Source of the DNA: Blumeriella jaapii
Taxonomy: Eukaryota; Ascomycota; Leotiomycetes; Helotiales; Drepanopezizaceae
Length of the DNA stretch: 64,000 bases
Direction: 5' to 3'
NCBI GenBank assembly: GCA_009599575.1
Contig: VWND01000042.1
Coordinates: forward strand, 90,055 to 154,054
Made by a program: the position numbers and the translations under genes. Below the pieces are notes generated by a model. The model made no database searches. It saw nothing but the letters and a program-made list of their open reading frames with translations, and was not told where the DNA came from. Positions 12,046-23,557 of the stretch are shown piece by piece; the first letter of the stretch is position 1; the number at the start of each line of letters is the position of its first letter.

Positions 12046-12386
12046 GAAACCTTAGTAATAAGAATAATCTCGTACAACAATTGTCTTCACGGCCAAATTG
12101 CCAGAAATGACAATGTTAGCTACGATTCTTCCGGTTCGCAATGGACATAGTGACCAACTTGCTCGGGGTGTTCCCACAAGGGAAGAAGTAGGTATCTAGC
12201 ATACTCATGATCGTCGAATTCGTGTAGGCATAAATCTAAGCTCTAAATGCAATGCGCCTATCGTGGGGTATCAGCTCGGGAAATAACAATAACGAGAAAC
12301 GCAAAAGCCGGCTAGCAAAATAAGCGACTATTTGTGAAGCCTTGAAGTTGCAGTCACCTAGTCTCTTGCCAACCAGCACGATCGAC

Positions 12387-13376
12387 CTAGGTCCATCTCT
12401 GCTGCTCTTTGTCGTAGCCGATAGTGTCAAGGTCAACGTTCAAGGTCCTCAACATCATGGCCATCGTAAATTCCTGCAGATGTCAGTACAGACCCAGCAT
12501 TAAGAGGCAGAAGAAACTCACATCCTCTTGGCCAGGAAGTTCTCCAGTATCACCTAAGCCCCTAACACGCTGTGACTTCTCGTTTTCAGTCTCCGGATCA
12601 ATGCCATACTCCGCATAGACATCTCTCTTCTCCACATCCTGCGACTGACCATTCTCGTCATCGGAGTCATTGTTATTAGCCGGCTCCTCTTGGTCCCACG
12701 AGTTTTGATTCTCCGCCTGCTTCTTCTGCATCTCCTTCCAAGCTCTTGGGCCACCCATTCTGAACCTTGTTAGCATAGTCCATACTTGAAGCCCGGCATG
12801 TAGCGCATACCTGTTGACCCGGTCCCTCACCTTCCCAAACAGCTCCTCAGCAGCCAGGCGACTGGCCCCCTTCCACTTCTCGATCAGCTCGATCAGCTCC
12901 TCGTCAATCTCGCCATCAGGATTCTTCTTTTCGCTCTCGGCCTCGATTTTGCGTGCCTGCTCTGCAGTATCAAGCTCCTCGATGACGCCCTTCAGCTCCT
13001 TCTCCAGCTCCCTCTGCTCACGCAACATCGGTGCAATGTCTGGATCGGCATTGAGCGCAGCAGCTGCAATGGGCGATGTGAATGTTTTCTTGGTACGGGA
13101 TCCCCGGCTGGGGTTTGCAGATGGAGGTGGCGGGCTCGAAGTCTTGGTCGAGCTGGAGAGCAGGGAGTTGACGCTTTTGCGAGCGAGAGGTGTGCTACTG
13201 AAAGATGCGTCTGGGGCCAAAGCTGAGACTGGTGCTGGGGAGTTACTGGCGGTGTCTTGCGCTGCGCCGTCTTTCACAGGAGACTTGAAGGGCGTTTTGA
13301 AGGGAGAGCGGAAGGGCTTGGAGAGGGTCTGGGAGGCGACGTCGATCCTGCGCCGTTTGGCTGCTGGCGTCGACAT
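12387..13376 (-). CDS. Swi5-dependent recombination repair protein, Sfr1/Mei5 (Dds20) family
   Basis: Sfr1/Mei5 forms a complex with Swi5 that stabilises Rad51/Dmc1 filaments during homologous recombination. Three exons on the minus strand: 13376-12811, 12765-12522 (the base pair at 12521-12520 is the donor) and 12473-12387. Introns are 45 nt (12766-12810, GTATGC...CTAACAAG) and 48 nt (12474-12521, GTGAGT...CTGACATCTGCAG), and the product is 298 residues. The N-terminus is disordered with a nuclear-type KRRR and a repeated S/T-P-F-K motif (RSPFKTPFKSPVK), characteristic of Sfr1. The middle holds a coiled coil (LREQRELEKELKGVIEEL), then the conserved GGPRAWKEMQKKQAE block. The last exon encodes EFTMAMMLRTLNVD...IGYD...RW, the expected family C-terminus. 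The first intron is open and in frame, and reading through the second gives a false ending, so a naive call would be wrong. Confidence 0.85.
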
Positions 13377-13801
13377 CTTGAAGCTGTTAGTGGCTGTTCA
13401 GAGGTAAGTCATGAATCAATGGTGGTGCAGCACTGAGAGATGTAGGGTGGTATGTAGGTGGGTGGTATGCCTGTGTGCATCTATGTCTGGGGTTGTTGAA
13501 GATGCAGCTGGAAGGTTGGGCAGGGCGGGAGGAGCCGGGCCGGGTCGGATCAACTTCAGGAGCGAGATATTGCACTAAGGAGTAAGATACTGTAGAGGCA
13601 GAGGCGAGATACGGTATATGCCTAGGTAGGGTATGTATCAGGTATGCACTTCATAGTCAAAAAGATGAAAATGGTCAAAAAGAAATCATAGGCCGGTTCA
13701 TGATTCGTATCCTTCTTGCGTCAAGGGATGCGTTTTACTGTACATGCTTAAGGCATCCATCCAACCCTCAACCCCCGATCCTCAACCCCCCCAAGTCCCT
13801 T

Positions 13802-16498
13802 TCAATGACCCACGCCACCTGCCACCCATTGTCCAAATTCCGGATCGCCAGGTTGAGGGAACATGCCATTGTTCGCTGGCTGCTGCCCCTCGGGGCCAGC
13901 GCCATCCTGTGCGGCCCCTGCTTCCTGTCCGCGTCTATGTGCGAGCTGCCGCTGCTGGCGATAATATATCAACCCAACGAGAGCCCCGGCCAACACAACA
14001 ATAGCAATGCTCTCCAGCAGACCATCGTCGGCGATGTCGTCGTAAAGGCCATCTGCATCACCCCCAGGCATGGGGTCCGTCCCGGGGAGATAGTTGTCAT
14101 CGTAGTCAGCATCGCCGTAGTACATGTGGTCGTCCCGGAAGAAGTTGGTGATCCATTCGGACATAGACCACTGTTTCTTGGGTGCTGCTACTTGTCAGTA
14201 AAGATCCAGGGTGGGGATGGTGGTACTTCTTGCTTACTTGGCTCGTCTTGGATGGAATTGACCCTGCCGTGCGTGAGCGTATTCCAAGCACTTCTTAATC
14301 GCAACTTGAACAAGCTCAATGTGACAGGCAAGTAAGCCTCTTCATTGGTCTCCAGAGCGAGATCGTAGTACCGCTTCGCCAGGTGGAAGTCTTGAGTGAG
14401 GCCAACACCATTCTCATGCATCCAGGCGAGATTGTATAGGGCTTGTGCACTCTGGTGATACTCGCATGCTGCCGTGTAGCATGAAGCCGCTTTCTCCAAA
14501 TTCATCTGCGTGCCCACACCCTCGAGGTAGTAATCTCCCATTTTGACCAACGAATCGATGTTGGATTGTTTGGCAGATCTCGTCCAGTAGATCAGTGCCA
14601 GCGCCCCATTTTTGAGTAACGCAGGCCGGGGTATCGAGGTGAGAGACAGCCACGATGGAAGAAGCAATTTCGACTTTTGCTGATCCAGCATGTAGGCAAC
14701 GTTTGCTTGTCCCTTCTCATAACCTTGTTCGGCAGCAAACATGTACTCAAGCAATGCCAACTCATAGTTGCCCTCTTCAAATGCCTCGTTGGCCTCAGCG
14801 AACGAGGAAAGTAGAGGCTCAGCCTTCTCGGCCACACTCTTGTAATACGCGGCAGCAAGGCCGCAACTTCTTTCTTGCCCGATGCCTTGCTCTATAAGCT
14901 CCGCGAGGAAGTAGAGCGCTTCAATGTGGCCATAGCGAGCCGCCAGTTCGAAATACTTGCTCGCAACCAGAGTATCACTTGTGGTCCCTTGGTCCAGATA
15001 CAACGCACCCAGAGCAACCTGGGCAGGCGAGTAGTCTTGATCCGCCGCAGCTTTGAGATACTCCGTAGCCTTTGCCGAGTTTTTCGGGACACCGAGCCCT
15101 TCCAGATACATGAGGCCCATCCCATACTGGGAACCAGCGTCGCCACTCTTGATTCCTCGCTGAAACCAGATCTGGGCCTTTTCAAAACTCTGTTCCACGC
15201 CTTCCGCTCTCAAGAACATGCGGCCGAGGTACCCAGCAGCTTTAGTAGCAATCTTTTCCAGACCTTGCTTCTCGCTCTCAATTATTCGGCCCTCCCTTGT
15301 CCAGTACAATTTGGCAACCTTCATGAAGTACCACTTTGCGCTCTTCATATTCCTCGCCAGCCCCTTCTGGCCATCGTAATGTATTCTTCCTAGGCTGAAC
15401 GTGGCTTTGAAATCGCCCTTTCGTGACATCAGATCAAGGTACTCCAGGACGTCGTCCAGGGCAGCATGGGCATCCGAATTGACATGCGCTTTATTCCTGT
15501 TGGTTCCGGAACTCGAAAAACTCGCCCCCTCTCCATAAACACCTCCATCCTCATCCGCAAGTCTATATGAGTCTGGCACCCACGCCATCCCACCAGGCGG
15601 CCCCGACCGAAACCATTCGATAGCCTTGTCGGCCACTTTCTTGTAGTGCTTAACCGCCGTATTGCAGCTCTGCGCTACACCAATCCCAATATGGTATCGA
15701 AACGCGAGTGTCATTTCGGACTTGGTGCTGCCACCTTGCGCCGCAAACGTGTGGTATAGCAGCGCCTTTGCCTGGTCCCGCTCGACCGCTTCTCCGATGC
15801 CAGTTGCGTACATGAACCCGAGCATGTGCTGTGCCGAGCTGTTGCCATCCAACGAAGCCAATTGGTGGTATCTCCTAAATGCCTCCGAATAGTCTTTTGG
15901 CGTTGAGAAGTTGCCGTAGAAGTTCATCTCGGCCAGGAGAAATATGGCATCTGGGTTGTTAATCTGTGCCGCCTCTTCCAAGAGCCGTACTGCTTCTGCT
16001 ACTGGTCCTGGCAGCTCTCTATGTCCCTCCACCGAACCCTCTGATGCGGGACCTTGTATCGACAACCGAGGCAGAAGTGCCAGCAAGTATTGCCCGGCTT
16101 GTCCTAGAATCCCAGAAGGCTTTCGCGATGGGCGCGGATTTAAACGTTCGTAGCGCCGCAAGAAAAAGAGGGCCTTATCGACCTGCTCCATACCTTTACC
16201 TCGTCAGCTTGTACGCTCGTACCGTGTTGCTTGCTCCTACCATCGACTCTTCGACGCCCATCATCTTGGTCGCGAATTGGCTGCTGCGGCGCGGGCGATT
16301 GTGCTGCTACGGAGGGCTGTGGGCTTCCATCTGCTGTCACCGTCGATTCTTTGCCATCTTGAACGTGCGCACCCACTATGGGATAAAGCGAAGGTAGGAG
16401 GACTAGCAAATGCGTTAATGCTGGGGCCGGAGGACAGCAGCCAAGTACCAGGACATACGGATTATCAAGAACCACAGCTGTCTGCTCCAGTCCTTCAT
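13802..16498 (-). CDS. Sel1-repeat ERAD component, Hrd3/SEL1L-like
   Basis: Hrd3 is the ER-lumenal scaffold of the Hrd1 ubiquitin ligase that recognises misfolded glycoproteins. The main exon (16191 down to 14238) encodes about 650 residues with numerous Sel1 repeats (for example AQHMLGFMYATGIG, SQYGMGLMYLEGLG, ALYNLAWMHENGVG). A 53-nt intron (14185-14237, GTAAGC...CTGACAAGTAGCAG) joins it to a final exon with acidic linker, one membrane segment (ESIAIVVLAGALVGLIYY) and an RQQRQ-rich cytosolic tail, the standard Hrd3 ending. The 5' end is less certain. The best model starts at ATG 16498 with a hydrophobic signal (WFLII), an 83-nt intron (16376-16458, GTATGT...CATAG), a Gln/Asp-rich exon, then a 41-nt intron (16200-16240) that fits by phase but is very short. 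Total is roughly 840 residues, close to yeast Hrd3. Starting at ATG 16191 would lose the signal peptide. Confidence 0.88.
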
Positions 16499-16929
16499 CG
16501 TGGGGGGCTTGGGGCCACACAATCACTTCAGTCCAGAAGCTGTAGCAGGTGATGTTGTCATCGTCCCAGCTGTTCCGGGCTGGGGTTTCTTATTGTTTGT
16601 TGTTGGAATTGTTGTTGTGGTTTTTATTGTTGTTGTCGTGGGGTTGGGAGTCTAAATAGGGACCTTGCATCAGTGTGTTGACTTGAAGCTGCAAGCTGTC
16701 ATCCGGGTCTCTACAGTCAAGCTTCCGCGCCGAGCACGCGTCGACGCTTACAAACCTACAGCATTCATACAGTACAACACCAAACAGTTCTCGAGACACC
16801 GCAGCGTTGTACCAAAATCACTACGCATCTAATATACCGTACCAAGATCCGCACTCGCAACTGAATTCGGCTACGCATTGCTTGCACAGGTTTATCTCAG
16901 ACCCCCCGGCCTCACTCTCCTGTAGCCGC
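16499..16929. other. Spacer between WDR89-like and Hrd3-like genes
   Basis: Contains the 3' flank of the WD40 gene and the promoter/leader of the Hrd3-like gene, both on the minus strand. A GTT-rich simple stretch lies at 16590-16640 on the plus strand (AAC-rich on the transcribed strand). No extra gene seen. Confidence 0.5.
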
Positions 16930-18367
16930 TCAGTCTCCCTTCCAAGCCTTGATCTGGCCGTCCTCTCCACATGTCAATATGGTCTGGTGCTAGAAAATCC
17001 GTTCGTCAGTCAAAGCTGGGATGACGGAGCTGTCGGGACTCACAGAATCCAGGAAGCAAAATGTTCTGACAATTTCCAACCCGTGAGCTCCAGGCAATGT
17101 AACTTTCGTCTCTGGTGCGAACGTCCACGGCGGGTTGTTACTCAGCTGGATCAGATCAAAGCTTGCTCGACTATTCCAAGTTAGATAAGTCTACATCCGT
17201 GCCGTAGGAACATGGGCAACATGCCTGTGAGTGCCGACGCCGACGGCAGCACCTCCATCCGGTCTCCTGATCACGTTCGCAACATATTCGCCTCCCAGCT
17301 TATCTCTCATGTCCCCGTAGTGAACCGGCAACGGCTCTTCGGCGCCCTCTTCAGGGTTTGTCACGAGCTGATAAGTCGAGAACTTCTCATCATGAGACAG
17401 AGCAAAGATGTCAACCTCGCTAATGAAGTTGGCGTGGTGTATCGAGGAGCCGTGGTTGATGGTTTGATGCAGAGCATCTTCTTCGTCGGTGATCGTGGTG
17501 TTGTAGACGTTGACTAGGCCATCCGTGGACCCGGAAATCAGAATGTGTGGTCTAGTAGGATGGAATTGGAGCTGCAGCCGGAGTCAGCAGATGACAAGAG
17601 AGGTTGATGCAGGTTGTACTTCTGTAATATCATCACTGTGACTCTCGACATACTGCACCACCGGCATTCCAAGCTCTCTCATATCCCTATGTACTGTCAG
17701 CACAGAAGACTTGGAATGTGGCGTAGGCCTACCATATCATAACTGATGCTTGGTGGCTCGTCAATTCAGTACCTGCTGCTAGTCCAAACGGAGAGGAAAT
17801 TGCAAGTGACAGTATCGGTGCGTTCTGGTCTAAACAAGACGTCAGATACATCTCAGTAGTCCTATTGAAGAGCAGAAGAATTGGCACTTCTTCCAGTAAT
17901 CCGGTCTTTCAAGAGCCAAATCCAAAACTGCAGTTTGCAACACAGGAAACAAATAGCAAAAGATGCGAACAACGACCGTTGAAGAGAGAAGCGACAGCTA
18001 GGATTGGAAAGAAAAAAACGATATATTGAGAGAAAACAGCCCTTCCAAAACAGCCCCCAAAAAACTCACCACTCTGAACTTCGCCAACCTTGTCGCCAGC
18101 CCTCGGATCCCAAAGGCATGCCCTTCCATCTCTCCCAGCCGTAGCGACAATATTGTTTTGCGCGATAGCCTGCAGACATGTAACGCCCTTCTGAACGTCG
18201 TGAATCTCCTTGACCGGCCCTGCATTCAGGGCTAGCGGGTCTAGTAATCGCAAACTGTCATCGGAAGAAATGACTGCGAGGCCACCGGCCATCGCGACGA
18301 TGTCGTAGACATACGTGCTCTCTGGCCTCACTATCTGGAAGCTCGATATGGTGTTGAGGCTGTACAT
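16930..18367 (-). CDS. WD40-repeat protein, WDR89-like
   Basis: A beta-propeller scaffold protein; WDR89 orthologues are conserved, but their role is poorly defined. Six exons on the minus strand: 18367-18070, 17829-17733, 17686-17620, 17571-17225, 17170-17044 and 16989-16930. Phases all agree and give 331 residues. WD-type blocks include SSDDSLRLLDPLA, ATAGRDGRACLWDPRAG, ISGSTDGLVNVYN and the last one, LTCGEDGQIKAWKGD, which ends the protein. The start MYSLNTISSF follows an A/C-rich leader; no upstream ATG is in frame. Intron lengths are 240, 46, 48, 54 and 54 nt. Intron 4 (17171-17224) begins GCATGT rather than GT: the alternative GT four bases later breaks the frame, so a GC-AG intron is the only model that works. 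Fragmented single-exon reading would miss most of this gene. Confidence 0.85.
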
Positions 18368-19534
18368 TTTGCCTGGGTGGTTTTGGTCAAATCGGTCTGA
18401 AATGTCCGAAGCGACTTTTTCTGTCTCGTAGGTTTTAGCTGAGAGTGACTCCCCGGCAGATGCGGTACATCTTCGCAAAACTTGGGAAAACCCCAGCGCA
18501 TACTTTACTTAACCATTTATCTCGAGTTACTAGCTGTGCAGTTCAATTGGAGAGGTAAGTATGTAGGTGACAGGAAGCTTTGGCGTCATGAGAGCACGAG
18601 ATTGTAATTCGGCTATCACGTGCCTTGCTCGCCCGGCCAGGTAGTTTTTGTCACGACCAATACATCTCGACTGGATCAATATGATGCATTCTATGGGCTT
18701 GTATAAGTACCTAGGTAGCTAGAGTTCAAAAGCAAGAAGCATACACTTGAATTGATCGGAAGACCAGTTCTAAGACTCAGTGCACTTAGTGTGAACAGAA
18801 AAGATGTGTCAAGCCCCGTTCGAACCATCATGCCTAGGGAGTTCCGATGCACTTCAAGATGCTTGCTGTCCGTGATATGGACTGCAGAGCCAAGATTGAA
18901 AGCTATCAATGCTCACCGGCGTCGGCAGGAGTAGTAAGCACCTCGTCGCTCCAACACAGCAGCAGGTACAAGAAGTCAAAGGCAAACGGTAGTGCTATGC
19001 CGATGGGACACATCGTTGGAACTCATCGTCAGCGTTCACGATGTATAAAGATTGTCGTGCGGTGGATGCTCCGAGTGCTGAAGCACAGTACAGTTAGAAC
19101 GGCAAGCACTACTCCTCCTGCTCCTATCGGACAGGGCAAAATATGATCTGAGGTAAGTCCAGGATGTGCTCGCGCTACTTAGTGACTTTGGCAATGATTT
19201 GGGAGCCCGCAGGAGAGCAAGCGATCGCAAGAAATTTCGTTGCGTATGAGTACTGTAATTGATCAGCACATAATGCAGGACGGCACGGAGCAAGACCAGC
19301 AGTGTGAAGAGTGTAATGGTAAAAAGGCCGCGAAAACCCATAAAAGGGTCTCCTCAAAAGGGTGTGGAAGGAATTCGAGTCCGTAGCCATATTGCAAACG
19401 CTCCAGGAGACGAAAGATCCAGCGAAATAGCTTGCCAATTGTTCGTCTTCGGAGTTTGAGGCCTTTCGAGGAAGGGTTCCCACTGATGCTACCGAGCTGC
19501 AAATCATTGGTTCATCCGTCTTCGAGACACAACC
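18368..19534. other. Intergenic region with a weak minus-strand candidate
   Basis: Mostly non-coding. A TACCTAGGTAG palindromic motif lies near 18710. Between about 19036 and 19507 the minus strand shows three overlapping open frames. One encodes a basic then hydrophobic stretch (LRRRTIGKLFRWIFRLLE), another a strongly hydrophobic segment (GLFTITLFTLLVLLRAVLHYVLI). Together they hint at a small spliced or degraded membrane protein, but I could not build a consistent gene model. Treat as unresolved. Confidence 0.3.
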
Positions 19535-20411
19535 TCAACTGTATTTGTCGTGCTTGTTCTTGACTTTGATAAGCAACAAAGCCTCGTGGTAATCTCCCTC
19601 CCGCCGAGCCCTTTTCAACTTCCTGACCTCGTCGTCTTCCAGCTTTCGACCAACGGCCTCCTCGAGCTCCTTCCGGCTGACCTTCTCTCTAGCTTTCTCT
19701 TCTTTCGACGCCTTGAATTTCGGTTTGAAGCGAGCCTGCATCCGTATCCGAAAGGTGGTATTGAAGGTGATGGCTTCTGCATCGCCGCGGATCTCAGGAA
19801 GAGCGCTCGATTTCGACGATGTGGAGGGCTTCATCGTCAAGAACGCATCGCGTAGTGTCTGAATCTGGAATGTGCCTGGTGTGTCCGCAGTAGGTATAGC
19901 AAGAAACGATTCGAGCGGTGATGCAGCTTCGGTATTCGCAGACAGGATGCCGTATGTATCGCAGCTCAAATACCTAGGAGATGGTCAGCCAGCGTTCCAT
20001 CCGCGGCGCTTCAGAGACATACTTCCCGTGGTGGCCCTTGAACGTGAACGACTCTGTGCCGGCCACTCTGTTCGCAACCCAAACCTGCCGCACATCGTGG
20101 GGCTCCGCAGTTGAAGGGTCGTTGTCGACGATGTTCTCCAGGGGGCTTGCAAAGACCTTACCATTCGTATCGCATGCCACACAGCTCGGCGGATCTGATG
20201 GTAGCACCAGTACTATAGGTCCAACGACATCTCCTGCAGCCTCTGCCGTCACCCAGCTATCGTCGTCCACCGGGCCGTCCTGATCGGCCTTTGAGACGGA
20301 GAGCTGCGTCGAAGACTGCCCACCCTCGTCGTCGCCGAACTTTTCTGCCACGTCGACGCGCTTCCTCTTCTTCGCCTTCTTGTCGCCTTTGAATGAAAGC
20401 GGCTTTACCAT
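19535..20411 (-). CDS. FRG1-like family protein
   Basis: FRG1 proteins have a fascin-like beta-trefoil domain, are found in nucleoli and nuclear speckles, and are linked to pre-mRNA processing and actin bundling. Two exons (20411-20023 and 19973-19535), joined across a 49-nt intron (19974-20022, GTATGT...CTGACCATCTCCTAG), give 275 residues, close to the family length. The N-terminus is MVKPLSFKGDKKAKKRKR, a typical FRG1 opening with a nuclear-type basic cluster. Following it are the acidic linker, SWVTAEAAGDVVGPIVLV, the trefoil core (GKYLSCDTYGILSA..., recreated only after splicing) and a C-terminal basic helix (KLKRARREGDYHEALL). It sits head to head with the oxygenase gene at 20607, sharing a promoter region of about 195 bp. 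Confidence 0.88.
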
Positions 20412-20606
20412 GGTGCAGAGATGTTGCGCTGTCGGCGGTCGATCTACAAAACTGTAAATATGCCTGGAGTTGTAGTCCTGACCTGCCTTTACGAGGAGCT
20501 TGACGCTAGACCCGAAGAGGCGCCCCCCTCCATTTGGTCAGCATATAAAATTGGAATTGCTTTTTGATACTCTTTTCACCCTTTTGAGCATTCCTTCTTT
20601 TACACA

Positions 20607-21977
20607 ATGTCTTCGGCAGCAGTTACTGTCAGTCTCGAAGATCTAAAAGCTGGTGACTTTCCTTCCACAGCTTATTGGTGTTTCATTGACGGACCTTGTG
20701 CTGACTCGGCCAGGAAATGTCCCTTTCTCTACCTTGGTAGAAGCATTTGGACCAGACTCTCTGGGTATAATTATCGTTAAAGATGTCCCGGAAGACTTCC
20801 CGACGCTTCGCCATCGCCTCTTAAGTTACTCCTCCTACCTCGGGCACCTCCCTCAATTCCGGCTCGGTGAGTTATCTTCGTTTTTGTCCAAATCAGATCC
20901 TGACATCTCTCAGACCAACTTGAGAGTCCTGCTTCCAAGTACCTTACCGGTTGGTCGCGAGGCAAAGAGACGCTCAAGAACGGCCAGACCGACATCCACA
21001 AGGGCTCTTTTTATGCCAACTGTGCCTTTTACGTGGATCCCTCACTGGACTGCGCCAAACCTACCGGGGAGTTCTCAACCACCAACTTCCCCGAATACCT
21101 GAGCCCGAATACATGGCCCAACGTGATCCCCGGCTTTAGGGAGACATTTGAAGATCTCTGCCGTCTCATCATTGATACTGGCGTCCTGGTCGCCAGGGCA
21201 TGTGACCAGTACGCCGAAAAAGAAATTCCAGACTACAAGTCCGGATACCTCGAGCATGTCGTCAAAACTTCTACTACTACTAAGGCAAGGTTACTGCATT
21301 ACTTTCCCGCAGCTCTAGATGCGGAATTAAAGACTAATGACGACGACTGGTGCGCCGCACATGTCGATCACGGCTGTCTTACAGGCTTGACGAGCGCCAT
21401 GTTCATAAACGAAACTCGACAGGTCCCATGCATTCCAATCACTTACTCTTACAATCCACGCTTTCTCCCGACTCTGCCAGAGCTTGAATCATCGCCTGAT
21501 CCTACAGCAGGCCTGTACATTCGATCTCGCAGCGGCGAGACGGTGCAAGTCAAGATCCCACGGGACTGTATTGCGTTCCAGACAGGTGAAACGTTAGAGA
21601 GGATCACGAAAGGGATGTTCAAGGCTGTGCCGCATTTTGTAAGGGGTGTCAGGCCCGGTGTTACCGGTACGGAGAGCGAGGAAGCCGCTATCGCGAGGAA
21701 TACTCTGGCAGTTTTCATGCAGCCGAACCTGGGGGATCTAGTGGATTTGGATCAGGGGCTTACTTTTGGGGAGTTTGCAAGGGGGATAATTGAGAAAACA
21801 CAAAGAATTGAAATGGTAGAGGATCGAGCTCGGGTAGGAAAACCAGAGCGTGCCGTAACCAAAAATTCTTACATTCGAGCTTTGCAAGCACTGTTGTTTC
21901 TGCTATCGTTTTCAGCGCTCATTTATTGTACTGCTGCTGCTATCGCATGTCTCAAGACTGTCCACTTTGTGATGTAG
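20607..21977 (+). CDS. 2-oxoglutarate/Fe(II)-dependent dioxygenase superfamily (isopenicillin-N-synthase-like fold)
   Basis: Likely a non-haem iron oxygenase; the substrate is unknown. Exons 20607-20627, 20671-20866 and 20914-21977 give 426 residues; introns are 43 nt (GTCAGT...CACAG) and 47 nt (GTGAGT...CTCAG). Iron-site residues are visible: HVD in WCAAHVDHGCLTGL and a distal His in AVPHFVRGV. The 2OG-binding arginine occurs in ARNTLAVFMQP (R-x-T instead of the commoner R-x-S). The middle region (KGSFYANCAFYVDPS) also fits fungal members. The normal-looking fold end is about FGEFARGIIEKT. The frame then continues for about 50 residues and closes with a hydrophobic stretch (LQALLFLLSFSALIYCTAAA), which is unexpected. 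It is divergent from the FRG1-like gene and does not belong to a visible metabolic cluster. Confidence 0.8.
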
Positions 21978-23557
21978 CTCATCTATTTTCATATCAGCGA
22001 AGCCGCTGTTACCAGGTGTCTTATTCGAACAAGCCAATCAAGGAGCTATCATAAGCTGTGGAGTCCTCGCATTTTCCATAGCCATTATCATCTGCTAACC
22101 ATACATATCATCTTCGCAAGTATCGTATGGCTTTTTCGGTACACCCCCTCGTCGCTGTTGTTCATCTTCTCCAATCATCGTATCATGTTGTCCAAAACAA
22201 GATTATTCTCCCGCAGAAGCTTGACTTTCGGCAACACTCCCTTGACCTTTGACGGCTGGCTTTCGATCTTTCGACTCAGATTGCTTCTCTTCAGTCCCTA
22301 GCTATTAGCTTGAGCTTACTTCGTTCTCTGAATCTCCCAATGCTTCGTGTGCAACGTTAACCAAGTCAGTGCTAGTGCTAAGAATTCTCGGCAACACCAT
22401 CTTGAACAACTTCCCTTCTCGCAATAGTCAAAAGCCCTACCGCAACCACTTTCGAGTAAGCAAGACCAACGCAATTACTCAGCTTTGCCACAATATATGC
22501 AAATAATTTTTGAAGTCTGCCGCCCTGGACGCTCGACCAGAGCTCCTTGTAAAACACGTAGGTATGTATCGGAATAAGTACCTCTTGTGATGGCGGACAC
22601 ATACACGCATGATCATATGACGACACGTGAAGGTTTTTAACGCTCCAAAATCGGCCTTGCCCCAAGCAGGGCTTGATTTTCTTTCAGCCACAACGGGCAT
22701 GCAATATTCGGTTGATGGTCGATAATCTATTCAAGTGCAAGTACGGCATGTCGACTTATAAAACCTTGCTGAAGTAAATACATTTTCTGTACTCCTTGCG
22801 GGGTGTTGCTGTTTCTGGGCGGCCGGCCTATATATCTCTGTGATTCTTGCTTATGCCTAAGTAGCCAGTATTCTCTTTTTCTTAATAATAATAATTATAA
22901 CCATATTTTCTTATAAGCAGTATTTCAGTAAACTTTGTTCACTTTATCAAAAAGGGCATTTACGTATCTCAACACAATGGCGGTGGCATAATTAAATTAT
23001 TTTAGTGATTATTAAAACCTTGATACTCTTTCACAGTAGTCCTGTTTTTTCTTTCTGCTCCTTGTACTTCTCTCCTTGTTGTCTTCCCAATCTATCCTGT
23101 TATTACTGTAGAAGCAACCAGCTACCAATCTCGATATGCATATTTACTTGTTCCAAGAGTCACACCATTGTAAGCTACCAGGCCGTCGGAACTTTCTCAA
23201 TACCGTTGCCAATTTTGACGCTAAAATAAGCGAGGCCGTGTGTTTACAAACTGCGCTTGGGCTTTCTAGGCCTTAATCACTTTGATAACAACCCTATGAT
23301 TCTGAGGCTTGATACGTCTGCTCGTGCGGGCTGGCAGACTTTGTGTGAGCTCAACATCTTCTATGGACGTGCTTTCAACTGCTTAGATAGGGAGAAATAG
23401 ACCTTGCGATCCCATTGACAAAGAGTACACTGACCTAGAACGGATTTCGAGTACCTACTTTCCGCCCTCAGCTTCGACTCACTGCACTGATCTTGTGGAT
23501 CCGACATTCGAAAGCCTGGCACATTATCTCACCTGATCGAAACAGATTCCGCTGGTC
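21978..23557. other. Intergenic region, increasingly AT-rich in the middle
   Basis: No supported gene. The stretch from about 22860 to 23030 is AT-rich (runs of AATAAT) and stands out from its flanks. The last 100 bases are the leader of the next gene. Confidence 0.45.

Noticed and set aside
22378..22700. Two overlapping minus-strand frames of 70-95 codons
   Set aside because: No shared domain, no splice-consistent model, AT-rising intergenic context.
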